Shown here piece after piece: positions 1 through 8,605 of a stretch of DNA of 64,000 bases. How positions within the stretch are numbered: position 1 is the first letter of the stretch; each line of letters starts with the position of its first letter. Source of the stretch: Streptomyces sp. SAI-135 (GTDB lineage: Bacteria; Actinomycetota; Actinomycetes; Streptomycetales; Streptomycetaceae); the NCBI RefSeq assembly GCF_029893805.1, contig NZ_JARXYP010000002.1:3596001-3660000 (forward strand), given 5' to 3'. The notes beneath the pieces are model-generated. The model saw nothing but the letters and a program-made list of their open reading frames with translations. It was not told the origin of the DNA and ran no database searches. The position numbers and the translations under genes are program-made.

Positions 1-107
1 CCGTTGATCACCCGGGAAACGGTCCCGCGGCCGACGCCGGCGCGCGCGGCGACCTCCTCAAGGGTGGGCCGGCCACCGCTCCGGCTCCGCGCTCCGTGGC
101 TTGCCAT
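1..107 (-). CDS. cebR: LacI-family regulator, N-terminus only (CebR-like)
   Basis: Partial gene; the window begins inside it. The 35 visible codons read from ATG at 107 and contain a classic LacI helix-turn-helix: RPTLEEVAARAGVGRGTVSR, followed by VING. It is divergent from cebEFG-bglC and a perfect CebR-type palindrome lies between them. In Streptomyces, CebR represses this operon and is released by cello-oligosaccharides. The effector domain is outside the window, so the CebR name rests on the HTH, the context and the operator. Confidence 0.85.
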   Translation of the reverse strand, partial: MASHGARSRSGGRPTLEEVAARAGVGRGTVSRVIN

Positions 108-333
108 GGGCTCCGCCCTTCCCACCGTGTATCTAAGCTGGCCTGGAATTTAACAGTCCCGCGTGTGGACGTGACCGTCGCGGGGGCCACCGCCCCCGCA
201 CCGCAGGGCCACGAGGGCGAGCGGCGGCCGTGCCGAGCGGGTCCAGTTAACAGGCTGATAACTGAACGCATCTCCCGTTGCCGACTCCCTTGACACCCCG
301 GCTCCGACCCGCGAACCTTCAACACATCACATG

Positions 334-347
334 TGGGAGCGCTCCCA
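334..347. promoter_or_regulatory. CebR operator upstream of cebE
   Basis: TGGGAGCGCTCCCA is a perfect 14-bp palindrome, identical to the CebR-box consensus known from Streptomyces. It lies between the divergent cebR-like gene and cebE, 115 bp before the cebE start. A TTGACA hexamer at 290-295 could be a -35 element, which would put the operator just downstream of the promoter. I see no convincing -10. Confidence 0.9.
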
Positions 348-462
348 CGGTACCTGACACATAAATATCCCGCACGTTCCCCGCCCGAGCCGCAGCATGA
401 ACTAACGGGTCCAACAACGCAGTTGGCCGGGGGGTCGGCACGTCAGGCAACAGGAGGACGCA

Positions 463-1788
463 ATGCGCACGACTACCCGCCGGTCCCACCGGCTGTTGGC
501 CCTGGCGGCCGTCGCCGCACTGACCACGGGGGTGCTGGCAGGCTGTGCCGGCGACTCGGACGACGGCGACTCGTCGGACTCGGGCAACAACGCCGGAGGC
601 GGCAAGACCACGCTGACCATCGGCACCTTCGGGGTCTTCGGTTACAAGCAGGCCGGTCTGTACGACGAGTACATGAAGGCACACCCCGACATCACCATCA
701 AGGAGAACGTCACCACCCGTACCGACGTCTACTGGCCGAAGGTCCTCACCCGGCTCCAGGCCGGCTCCGGCACCGACGACATCCAGGCCATCGAGGTCGG
801 CAACATCACCGAGGCCGTGCAGACGCAGGGCGCCAAGTTCGTCGACCTCGGCAAGGACGTCGACAAGTCGCAGTGGCTGGACTGGAAGAACGCCCAGGCC
901 ACCACCCCGGACGGCAAGCTCATCGGACTCGGCACCGACATCGGCCCGATGGCGATCTGCTACCGCAAGGACCTGTTCGAGAAGGCCGGTCTGGAGACCG
1001 ACCGCACCAAGCTCGCCGCGCAGTGGAAGGGCGACTGGAACAAGTACGTCGACCTCGGCAAGCAGTACATGAAGAAGGCCCCGAGCGGCACCAAGTTCGT
1101 GGACTCCGCCTCCTCCGTGTACAACGCGGTGCTCAACGGTGAGAGCGAGCGCTACTACGACAAGAGCGGCGAGGTCGTCTGGGACAAGTCCAAGGGCGTG
1201 AAGAACGCCTGGGACGTCGCGATGTCCGTGGCCACCAGCAACATGTCGGCGAAGCTCAAGCAGTTCGACAAGCCGTGGGACCAGGGCTACGCGAACGCCT
1301 CCTTCGCCACCGTGGCCTGCCCCGCCTGGATGATCGGCTACATCCAGGAGAAGTCCGGTGAGGCCGGCAAGGGCAAGTGGGACGTGGCGGCCGCGCCGAC
1401 CGCGGGCAACTGGGGCGGCTCGTTCATCGGCGTGCCGACGGCGAGCAAGCACCAGAAGGAGGCCGTCGAGCTCGCGAAGTGGCTGACCGCGCCCGAGCAG
1501 CAGGCCAAGGTCTTCGCCAAGCAGGCCAGCTTCCCGTCGACCCCGTCGGCGTACTCCTCCCTGAAGCCGGCCACGGCCACCACGGAGTTCTTCAGCAACG
1601 CGCCGATCACCCAGATCTTCTCCGACTCGGCGAAGACGATCCCGGCGCAGGTCTTCGGCGTCAAGGACCAGCCGATCAACACCGCGCTGACCGACATCGG
1701 CATCCTCCAGGTCGAGCAGAAGGGCAAGTCCCCCGAGCAGGGCTGGGACGCTGCCACGAACGAGATCAAGGACGTGCTCGGCCAGTGA
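463..1788 (+). CDS. cebE: Cello-oligosaccharide-binding lipoprotein CebE
   Basis: Extracytoplasmic solute-binding protein of an ABC sugar importer (441 aa, normal for the family). The N-terminus has twin arginines, a hydrophobic stretch and the lipobox LAGC near residue 28, so it should be a lipid-anchored exported protein. AGGAGG seven bases upstream fixes the ATG. It is the first gene of cebEFG-bglC, its stop overlaps the GTG of cebF, and a perfect CebR box lies upstream. In Streptomyces, CebE binds cellobiose and cellotriose; here the substrate is inferred from operator and gene order. No ATPase is encoded nearby, as expected because these importers share MsiK. Confidence 0.92.
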   Translation: MRTTTRRSHRLLALAAVAALTTGVLAGCAGDSDDGDSSDSGNNAGGGKTTLTIGTFGVFGYKQAGLYDEYMKAHPDITIKENVTTRTDVYWPKVLTRLQAGSGTDDIQAIEVGNITEAVQTQGAKFVDLGKDVDKSQWLDWKNAQATTPDGKLIGLGTDIGPMAICYRKDLFEKAGLETDRTKLAAQWKGDWNKYVDLGKQYMKKAPSGTKFVDSASSVYNAVLNGESERYYDKSGEVVWDKSKGVKNAWDVAMSVATSNMSAKLKQFDKPWDQGYANASFATVACPAWMIGYIQEKSGEAGKGKWDVAAAPTAGNWGGSFIGVPTASKHQKEAVELAKWLTAPEQQAKVFAKQASFPSTPSAYSSLKPATATTEFFSNAPITQIFSDSAKTIPAQVFGVKDQPINTALTDIGILQVEQKGKSPEQGWDAATNEIKDVLGQ

Positions 1789-2813
1789 CAAGCCCCAAGC
1801 AGGCACTCGCGCATCCCGCGTCGAGCGTCGAGGCCGCGCCCGGCTCCCAGCCGGGCGCGGCCCGGGGCGCTGACGGTCGCGGTACGCCGCCCGAGGGCAA
1901 GGGCCCCTGGCGCAGCCGGCTGTACCGCTGGGACATGAAGGCGTCTCCGTACGTGTTCATCGCCCCCTTCTTCATCACCTTCGGTGCGTTCTCGCTGGTC
2001 CCACTGCTGTACACGGCCTGGTACTCGCTGCACAACGTGCAGCTGTCCTCGCTGGACACCCAGACCTGGGCGGGCCTGGACAACTACAAGAACCTGCTCA
2101 GCTCGGACTTCTTCTGGAACGCCCTCAAGAACACCTTCACCATCGGTGTCATCTCGACCGTGCCGCAGCTGATGGCGGCCATCGGCCTGGCCCACCTGCT
2201 CAACTACAAGCTGCGCGGCTCGACCGTGTGGCGGGTCGTGATGCTGACCCCGTACGCCACCTCGGTGGCGGCGGCGACCCTCGTCTTCACGCTGCTGTAC
2301 TCGTGGGACGGCGGCATGGTCAACTGGCTCCTCGACTTCGTCGGGATCGACCCGATCAACTGGCGTGAGTCGGACTGGGGTTCGCAGTTCGCGGTCTCCT
2401 CGATCGTGATCTGGCGGTGGACCGGCTACAACGCGCTGATCTACCTCGCGGCGATGCAGGCCATCCCGGCCGACCTGTACGAGTCGGCGGCGATCGACGG
2501 GGCCAACCGCTGGCAGCAGTTCCGGCATGTGACGGTTCCGCAGCTCCGGCCGACCATCCTGTTCACGGTGGTGGTGTCCACCATCGGCGCGACCCAGCTC
2601 TTCGGTGAGCCCCTGCTGTTCGGCGGGGTGAGCGGTTCCAAGGGCGGCTCCGAGCACCAGTACCAGACGCTCGGCCTGTACATGTACGACCAGGGCTGGA
2701 TCATCGGCAACCTCGGCAAGGCATCCGCGATCGCCTGGTCGATGTTCCTGATCCTGTTGATCATCGCCGCGATCAATCTGCTGGTCACCCGACGGCTGAG
2801 GAAGTCCCAATGA
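1785..2813 (+). CDS. cebF: ABC sugar permease CebF (MalF type)
   Basis: 342-aa inner-membrane permease. The start is taken as GTG at 1785 because it overlaps the cebE stop (GTGA); the first 45 residues are polar and Pro/Gly-rich before the first membrane segment (YVFIAPFFITFGAFSLVPLL). About six membrane segments follow, with the EAA loop near ESAAIDGANRWQQFRHVTVP, which docks the ATPase. It overlaps cebG by ATGA, so translation is probably coupled. The ATPase partner in Streptomyces is MsiK, encoded elsewhere. Confidence 0.9.
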   Translation: MTSPKQALAHPASSVEAAPGSQPGAARGADGRGTPPEGKGPWRSRLYRWDMKASPYVFIAPFFITFGAFSLVPLLYTAWYSLHNVQLSSLDTQTWAGLDNYKNLLSSDFFWNALKNTFTIGVISTVPQLMAAIGLAHLLNYKLRGSTVWRVVMLTPYATSVAAATLVFTLLYSWDGGMVNWLLDFVGIDPINWRESDWGSQFAVSSIVIWRWTGYNALIYLAAMQAIPADLYESAAIDGANRWQQFRHVTVPQLRPTILFTVVVSTIGATQLFGEPLLFGGVSGSKGGSEHQYQTLGLYMYDQGWIIGNLGKASAIAWSMFLILLIIAAINLLVTRRLRKSQ

Positions 2814-3703
2814 CCACCAGTGAACTGACGTTGCCTCAGGCCGGTAAGGAGGGGCGCAGGTCCCGTCGGGTGATGGGCGCGGGCAAGCAGCTGCACGCCG
2901 GCCCGGCCACCTACCTGGTCCTGGCGGTCTTCGCGCTGGTCTCGCTGGCGCCCCTGGTGTGGACGGCCATCGCCGCCTCGCGGACCGACCGCAGGCTCGC
3001 CGAGACGCCGCCCCCGCTGTGGTTCGGCGGGAACCTGTTCAAGAACATGCAGACCGCGTGGGACGAGGCCGGACTGGGCACCGCCATGGTGAACAGCGTG
3101 GTCGTGGCGGGCGCCATCACGGTCAGCACCGTGCTGTTCTCCACGCTCGCCGGGTTCGCCTTCGCCAAGCTGCAGTTCAGGTTCTCCGGTTTCCTGCTGC
3201 TGCTGACCATCGGCACGATGATGATCCCGCCGCAGCTGGCGGTCGTACCCCTGTATCTGTGGATGGCGGACCTCGGCTGGTCGAACCAGCTCCAGACGGT
3301 CATCCTGCCGACCCTGGTGACGGCCTTCGGTACGTTCTTCATGCGCCAGTACCTGGTGCAGGCGCTGCCCACCGAGCTGATCGAGGCGGCCCGGGTGGAC
3401 GGGGCGAGCAGTATCCGGGTGGTGTGGCACGTGGTCTTCCCGGCGGCGCGGCCCGCGATGGCGGTGCTCGGGCTGCTGACCTTCGTGTTCGCCTGGAACG
3501 ACTTCCTGTGGCCGATCATCGCCCTGAACCAGCAGAACCCGACCGTGCAGGTGGCCCTCAACTCGCTCGGCACCGGCTATGTCCCCGACCAGGCCGTGAT
3601 CATGGCGGGCGCGCTGCTCGGCACGCTGCCGCTGCTGATCGCCTTCCTGCTGTTCGGCAAGCAGATCGTGGGCGGCATCATGCAGGGCGCGATCAAGGGC
3701 TGA
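2810..3703 (+). CDS. cebG: ABC sugar permease CebG (MalG type)
   Basis: 297-aa integral membrane permease, second transmembrane subunit of the cellobiose importer. It has about six hydrophobic segments and the EAA loop EAARVDGASSIRVVWHVVFP near residues 195-215. ATG at 2810 overlaps the cebF stop. It is followed after 122 bp by bglC, which has its own CebR box, so bglC may be read both with cebEFG and from its own promoter. Confidence 0.9.
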   Translation: MTTSELTLPQAGKEGRRSRRVMGAGKQLHAGPATYLVLAVFALVSLAPLVWTAIAASRTDRRLAETPPPLWFGGNLFKNMQTAWDEAGLGTAMVNSVVVAGAITVSTVLFSTLAGFAFAKLQFRFSGFLLLLTIGTMMIPPQLAVVPLYLWMADLGWSNQLQTVILPTLVTAFGTFFMRQYLVQALPTELIEAARVDGASSIRVVWHVVFPAARPAMAVLGLLTFVFAWNDFLWPIIALNQQNPTVQVALNSLGTGYVPDQAVIMAGALLGTLPLLIAFLLFGKQIVGGIMQGAIKG

Positions 3704-3812
3704 CGCCCACCGTACGGCTTCCCCCTGACGCCGCCCGGGGCCGGACCGGCGCTGCTCCGGCCCCCACCACTCCCCCTCCCCCCTCTATCAGCCGGTCTTT
3801 CCTGACCTCCGA

Positions 3813-3826
3813 TGGGAGCGCTTCCA
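3813..3826. promoter_or_regulatory. CebR-like operator overlapping the bglC start
   Basis: TGGGAGCGCTTCCA matches the CebR palindrome at 13 of 14 positions. Its last base is the A of the bglC ATG, so the operator covers the ribosome-binding region (GGGAGCG). Repressor bound here would block transcript elongation or a short-leader promoter, letting CebR control bglC separately from cebEFG. Confidence 0.8.
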
Positions 3827-5265
3827 TGCCTGATTCCGCATCGCCGGAGACCCCGGTGACCTTTCCCCCCGCCTTCCTCTGGGGTGCCGCGACCTCCGCG
3901 TACCAGATCGAGGGGGCGGTGCGGGAGGACGGCCGTACGCCCTCCATCTGGGACACCTTCAGCCACACCCCGGGCAAGACCGCCGGCGGCGACCACGGTG
4001 ACATCGCTGTCGACCACTACCACCGCTACCGCGACGACGTGGCGCTCATGGCCGACCTGGGCCTGACGGCGTACCGCTTCTCGATCTCCTGGTCCCGGGT
4101 GCAGCCGACCGGCCGCGGCCCCGCGGTCCAGCGCGGCCTGGACTTCTACCGCAGGCTGGTGGACGAGCTCCTCGCGCACGGCATCAAGCCGGCCGTGACG
4201 CTCTACCACTGGGACCTGCCCCAGGAGCTGGAGGACGCGGGCGGCTGGCCGGAGCGCGACACGGCGTACCGGTTCGCGGAGTACGCGCAGATCGTGGGAG
4301 AGGCGCTCGGCGACCGGGTGGAGCAGTGGATCACCCTCAACGAGCCCTGGTGCGCGGCCTTCCTGGGCTATGCCTCCGGCGTGCACGCACCCGGCCGCAC
4401 CGACCCGGCGGCCTCGCTGCGGGCGGCGCACACCCTCAACCTGGCGCACGGCCTGGGCACTTCGGCCCTGCGCGCCTCGATGCCGGCCCGCAACACGGTG
4501 GCGCTCAGCCTCAACTCCTCGGTCGTCCGGCCCCTCTCGCAGGACGCGGCGGACCTGGCGGCGGCGCAGAAGATAGACGACCTGGCCAACGGCATCTTCC
4601 ACGGGCCGATCCTGCACGGGGCGTATCCGCAGACGCTGCTCACGGCGACGGAGGCGATCACGGACTGGTCGTTCGTCGAGGACGGCGACCTCGCCCTGAT
4701 CCACCAGCCGCTGGACGCGCTGGGCCTCAACTACTACACGCCCGCGCTGGTCTCGGCCGCCGATCCGAACGCCAACGCCCCGCGCGCCGACGGCCACGGC
4801 AGCAGCGACCACTCCCCCTGGCCCGGCGCGGACGACGTCACCTTCCACCAGACGCCGGGCGAGCGCACGGAGATGGGCTGGACGATCGACCCGACCGGCC
4901 TGCACGACCTGATCATGCGCTACACGCGGGAGGCTCCGGGCCTGCCCCTCTACATCACGGAGAACGGCGCGGCCTACGACGACAAGCCCGACCCCGACGG
5001 CCGCGTCCACGACCCCGACCGGGTCGCCTACCTGCACGGCCACCTCGCCGCGGTCCGCCGCGCGATCACCGACGGCGCGGACGTCCGCGGCTACTACCTG
5101 TGGTCCCTGCTGGACAACTTCGAGTGGGCGTACGGCTACGAGAAGCGATTCGGCGCGGTCTACGTCGACTACACCACGCTGGAACGGACACCCAAGTCCA
5201 GTGCCCTCTGGTACGGCCGGGCCGCCCGCACGGGCACGCTCCCGGAGGTCCACAGCATCCCGTGA
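3826..5265 (+). CDS. bglC: GH1 beta-glucosidase BglC
   Basis: Cytoplasmic beta-glucosidase of family GH1 (479 aa, full length, no signal peptide) that should split imported cellobiose and cellotriose to glucose. The acid/base glutamate is E173 in TLNEPW; the nucleophile is E379 in YITENG. The N-terminal FLWGAATSAYQIEG and the C-terminal NFEWAYGYEKRFG are standard GH1 substrate-binding segments. ATG at 3826 is preceded by GGGAGCG, which is part of the operator. In plant-pathogenic species BglC also tunes CebR by removing its inducer. Confidence 0.93.
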   Translation: MPDSASPETPVTFPPAFLWGAATSAYQIEGAVREDGRTPSIWDTFSHTPGKTAGGDHGDIAVDHYHRYRDDVALMADLGLTAYRFSISWSRVQPTGRGPAVQRGLDFYRRLVDELLAHGIKPAVTLYHWDLPQELEDAGGWPERDTAYRFAEYAQIVGEALGDRVEQWITLNEPWCAAFLGYASGVHAPGRTDPAASLRAAHTLNLAHGLGTSALRASMPARNTVALSLNSSVVRPLSQDAADLAAAQKIDDLANGIFHGPILHGAYPQTLLTATEAITDWSFVEDGDLALIHQPLDALGLNYYTPALVSAADPNANAPRADGHGSSDHSPWPGADDVTFHQTPGERTEMGWTIDPTGLHDLIMRYTREAPGLPLYITENGAAYDDKPDPDGRVHDPDRVAYLHGHLAAVRRAITDGADVRGYYLWSLLDNFEWAYGYEKRFGAVYVDYTTLERTPKSSALWYGRAARTGTLPEVHSIP

Positions 5266-5291
5266 CCATCGCGGAGCCGGGGGACGGGGAG

Positions 5292-5324
5292 GGGGCGCGG
5301 CAGCCGAGGGGGGTGCCGCGCCCC
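5292..5324. terminator. Hairpin between convergent bglC and alpha-galactosidase genes
   Basis: A perfect 11-bp inverted repeat (GGGGCGCGGCA / TGCCGCGCCCC) with an 11-nt loop, 27 bp after the bglC stop. It lacks a T tract but sits between convergent genes, so it probably terminates in both directions. Confidence 0.7.
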
Positions 5325-5394
5325 ACCGCGTCCCGCTCAGTCAGGGGACAGCGCGAGATCGGCCCCTCTTCCAGCGGTTTCTCGTCCTACGGGA

Positions 5395-6708
5395 TCACCG
5401 GACGTCTCCGCCGAGCAGGCGGCGGGTGGTTTCCACGCCCCACTGGTCCAGGGACAGCAGGCGGTCGCTCGATGCCATCAGGCCGCCCGTGGCCTCCACG
5501 TGGGCGGCCCAGCGTTCCCGTGTCTCCACGGCCGGGCGGGCCATCAGGCAGTCGGGGTCGTTGACCCACAGGCGGCCGTGCTGCCACTGGCGGCCGGCGC
5601 CGGTGAACTCGGCCGGATCCTGGCCGGGCTGGCTGAAGTCGCCGGCCTCGGGGCGGCGGTGCGGGGCCGTGTCGGGGCTGACCCGCATCGCGTCGAACAG
5701 GCCGATGGAGGGCAGGACCGGCGCACCGCAGCCGAGCAGGTAGGCGTCCTCGCCGATGGCCTCGCGAATGAGGCCGATGCCCGAGCGGTACGCCGTGAGC
5801 GCGTCCGCCGAGGAGTGCCGTACGCCCTCCAGCGCCCCCGCGTACAGGAAGTCGACCTTGAAGTAGTCGTAGCCCTCGGCGACCAGGGTCCTGAAGACCG
5901 ACGCCAGGTACTCCGCCGCCGCGGGGTGGGTGGTGTCCAGGACGCACAGGTCGTGGCCCCAGTTGCGGCCGGCGTGCAGGAAGCCTCCGTCGAGGTCCTC
6001 GACCAGCCAGTCGGGGTGCTCGGCGGCCAGGTCACTGGCCGGGTCGACCAGGAAGGGGGCCGTCCAGATGCCGGCCCTGCGGCCCCGCGCCCGGATCGCG
6101 TCGGCGATGCCCGCGCGGGAGCGGAAGCGGCCGGAGAGGGCGAGCCAGTCGCCGAGGGCCTTCTGGTAGCCGTCGTCGATCTGCACGACGTCGACGGGCA
6201 GGTCGAGGGTGTCCATCGCACGGAGGTTCTCGTGGATGTCGTCCTCGGTGACGCTGGTGAAGTACTCGTACCAGGAGCACCAGACGGTGGGCGCCGGGCG
6301 GGGGGCCTCGACCCCGAGCCCGGCGGCCCACTCGGCCAGTGTCGTCCGGATGTCCGTGCCCGTGAACTCCTTCACCGGGCCGTCGGCGGCCACCTGGGCG
6401 GTGGTGCCGTCCACGGTCAGGCGGATCGACGGGACCTCACGCGTGGGGTCCGCCGCCGCCCACAGCCGCACCGGGGATCCGTCGCCCGGGTCGAGCGCCA
6501 GCAGCCCCTCGCCCTGGAAGGTGCCGTCGGGCACGGTGACGCCGGGCCGGTAACAGACCGTCGCCCAGTTGTCGTTCGTCGGGCGGTACGGCTTGTCACC
6601 GAGGGCGTACGTGCCGCTGGGGCTCCAGGACTGCCAGCCCTCCTCGTGGACGCGGGCCCTGCGCGGGTCCACGGACACGGAGGTGAGCGGGGTGAAGGGG
6701 TGGGGCAC
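5395..6708 (-). CDS. GH36-type alpha-galactosidase
   Basis: 437-aa glycosidase of the GH36/melibiase clan with no signal peptide, so cytoplasmic. The catalytic nucleophile is D286 in YFKVDFLYAG and the acid/base is D346 in MRVSPDTAP. WCSWYEYF and VVQIDDGYQ are conserved core strands. It is much shorter than classical 700-aa GH36 enzymes because the N-terminal beta-sandwich is reduced. The start is a GTG with a weak GAGAG upstream. It is the last gene of an ABC importer operon (26 bp after the permease), which suggests that the importer takes up an alpha-galactoside such as melibiose or raffinose. Confidence 0.85.
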   Translation of the reverse strand: MPHPFTPLTSVSVDPRRARVHEEGWQSWSPSGTYALGDKPYRPTNDNWATVCYRPGVTVPDGTFQGEGLLALDPGDGSPVRLWAAADPTREVPSIRLTVDGTTAQVAADGPVKEFTGTDIRTTLAEWAAGLGVEAPRPAPTVWCSWYEYFTSVTEDDIHENLRAMDTLDLPVDVVQIDDGYQKALGDWLALSGRFRSRAGIADAIRARGRRAGIWTAPFLVDPASDLAAEHPDWLVEDLDGGFLHAGRNWGHDLCVLDTTHPAAAEYLASVFRTLVAEGYDYFKVDFLYAGALEGVRHSSADALTAYRSGIGLIREAIGEDAYLLGCGAPVLPSIGLFDAMRVSPDTAPHRRPEAGDFSQPGQDPAEFTGAGRQWQHGRLWVNDPDCLMARPAVETRERWAAHVEATGGLMASSDRLLSLDQWGVETTRRLLGGDVR

Positions 6709-6734
6709 GGTGGTTCTCTCTCAGGTGAGGGCGA

Positions 6735-7622
6735 TCAGCCCTTGTTGGCGCCGAGGGTCAGTCCGCTGACGAACTGGCGTTGGAGCGCGAAGTAGACGAT
6801 CAGGGTGGGGATGGCGGTGAGGAGGGCGCCGGCGGCGATGAGGTTGGGGTCGGTGAAGTACTGGCCGGAGAGGTTGTTCAGGGCGGAGGTGATGGGCATG
6901 TTCTCGCCGGTGGAGATCAGCACGATGGCCCAGAAGAAGTCGTTGTAGATCCAGATGGACAGCAGGGTGGCCAGGGCGGCCATGGCGGGTTTGCACAGGG
7001 GCAGGACGATCTGCCAGTACATGCGCCATACCGAGGCGCCGTCGACGAGGGCGGCTTCGGTGAGTTCGTGGGGGAGCATGCGCATGTAGTTGGACAGGAC
7101 GAAGGCGCAGAACCCGGACTGGAAGGCGACGTGGATGAGGACCAGGCCGAGGGCGGAGTCGTAGAGCTTGCCGCTCATGGTGATGCCGGGCAGATCGATG
7201 AGCAGGTACATGCGGTACAGCGGGGTGATGATGACCTGTTGGGGCAGCAGGTTGCCGGCGGTGAAGACCAGCAGCAGGAAGAGGTTGAGGCGGAAGTCGA
7301 AGCGGGAGACGTAGAAGGCGACCATGGAGGAGGCCAGCAGGGTCAGCAGCACGGCGGGGATCGCGATGAGCAGGGTGTTGCCGAAGTAGTGCAGCATGTC
7401 GGACTGCTGGAAGGCGTTGGTGAAGTTGTCCCAGCTCAGTGTGTCCGGCCAGGACACGTAGCCCTTGGTGCTGGTCTCGGAGTAGGGGCGCAGGGCGGCG
7501 AAGACCGCCCACAGCAGGGGGGCGAGCCAGGCCAGCGCGGTGATGACGAGGAAGGTGTGCAGCAGGATGCGGGCCGGGCGCAGGGGGGTGCGCTGCTTGG
7601 CCGGCGCGGTCAGGGTGCTCAT
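6735..7622 (-). CDS. ABC sugar permease, MalG type
   Basis: 295-aa permease with about six membrane segments. The EAA loop (EAALVDGASVWRMYWQIVLP) is near residues 195-214. ATG at 7622 overlaps the stop of the upstream permease (ATGA), so the two subunits are probably made in equal amounts. Together with the binding protein and the GH36 enzyme it forms a four-gene operon; no ATPase is encoded, as with MsiK-dependent systems. Confidence 0.88.
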   Translation of the reverse strand: MSTLTAPAKQRTPLRPARILLHTFLVITALAWLAPLLWAVFAALRPYSETSTKGYVSWPDTLSWDNFTNAFQQSDMLHYFGNTLLIAIPAVLLTLLASSMVAFYVSRFDFRLNLFLLLVFTAGNLLPQQVIITPLYRMYLLIDLPGITMSGKLYDSALGLVLIHVAFQSGFCAFVLSNYMRMLPHELTEAALVDGASVWRMYWQIVLPLCKPAMAALATLLSIWIYNDFFWAIVLISTGENMPITSALNNLSGQYFTDPNLIAAGALLTAIPTLIVYFALQRQFVSGLTLGANKG

Positions 7623-8593
7623 GCGCGCCGCTCCTTGCGGAAGGTCGCGATCAGGTAGGGGATGATCACGACGAGGGAGATCAGCAGCAGGACGACGGCG
7701 ATAGCGGAGCCGTAGCCGATCCGGCTGGACTCGCCGATGATGTTGTTGGTGATCAGGATGGACAGCAGTTCGGTGCCCTGGGCGCCCTTGTTGAAGACGA
7801 AGACCAGGTCGAAGGCGCGCAGGGCCTCGATGATGGTGACGACCAGGACGACGGTGTTGGTGGGGCGCAGGGTGGGGAAGATGACGTTCTTGAAGGTCTG
7901 CCACTCGTTGGCGCCGTCCAGGGAGGACGCCTCCCGCAGGGAGGGGTCCACGCCCTTCAGCCCGGCGAGGTAGAGGATCATCATGTAGCCGGTGTGGCGC
8001 CAGGACGCGGCGATCAGTACGGCCCACAGGTTCAGGTCGGGGTCGCCGATCCAGTCGATGTAGTGGCCGGGCTTGTTGGCGCCGATGAGGCTGTTGATCA
8101 GGCCGGTGTCGGGGTTGTAGACGAGCTGCCACACGAAGCCGGTGACCGCGAGGGAGACCACGACCGGCAGGAAGAACGCGGTCTGGTAGATGCGGGAGAA
8201 ACGGATCTTCTTGTCCAGCTGCACCGCCAAAAACAGGCCCAGCGGGGTGGGGATGCAGATGAGCACCACGAACCAGATGATGTTGTGCTCGAGGGCGGGC
8301 CAGAACTGCGGGTTGTCGGTGAACAGCTGACGGAAGTTGTCCAGCCCCACCCACCGGATGGAGTCGAAGCCGATCCCGTCCCAGCTGGTGAAGGCCAGCG
8401 CGATCGAGGCCAGCGCGGTCACCCACACCAGCGCCACATGCAAGACGGTGGGCACCCCCGCCATGAAGGCGAGCGTGATCCGGTCCCGGCGGGTCAGCAG
8501 ACGGCGGTGCCCGCGGGGCACCTTGCGGGGGGCAGCGCCCGCAGGCGGCACGGCGGCCGCCTGCGGGTTCTCGGTGGTGATGTCGGTAGTCAT
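7619..8593 (-). CDS. ABC sugar permease, MalF type
   Basis: 324-aa permease with a 40-residue polar N-terminus and about six hydrophobic segments. The EAA loop (EASSLDGANEWQTFKNVIFP) is recognisable about 100 residues from the end. It begins 12 bp after the binding-protein gene and overlaps the next permease gene by 4 bp. Confidence 0.88.
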   Translation of the reverse strand: MTTDITTENPQAAAVPPAGAAPRKVPRGHRRLLTRRDRITLAFMAGVPTVLHVALVWVTALASIALAFTSWDGIGFDSIRWVGLDNFRQLFTDNPQFWPALEHNIIWFVVLICIPTPLGLFLAVQLDKKIRFSRIYQTAFFLPVVVSLAVTGFVWQLVYNPDTGLINSLIGANKPGHYIDWIGDPDLNLWAVLIAASWRHTGYMMILYLAGLKGVDPSLREASSLDGANEWQTFKNVIFPTLRPTNTVVLVVTIIEALRAFDLVFVFNKGAQGTELLSILITNNIIGESSRIGYGSAIAVVLLLISLVVIIPYLIATFRKERRA

Positions 8594-8605
8594 GGGCCGC
8601 TCAGC

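Noticed and set aside
333..1142. Plus-strand frame across the cebR-cebE gap
   Set aside because: Out-of-frame Arg-rich shadow that crosses the operator and the cebE start.
319..1806. Long minus-strand frame opposite cebE
   Set aside because: Val/Leu/Gly/Arg-rich shadow of cebE caused by GC bias; no domains.
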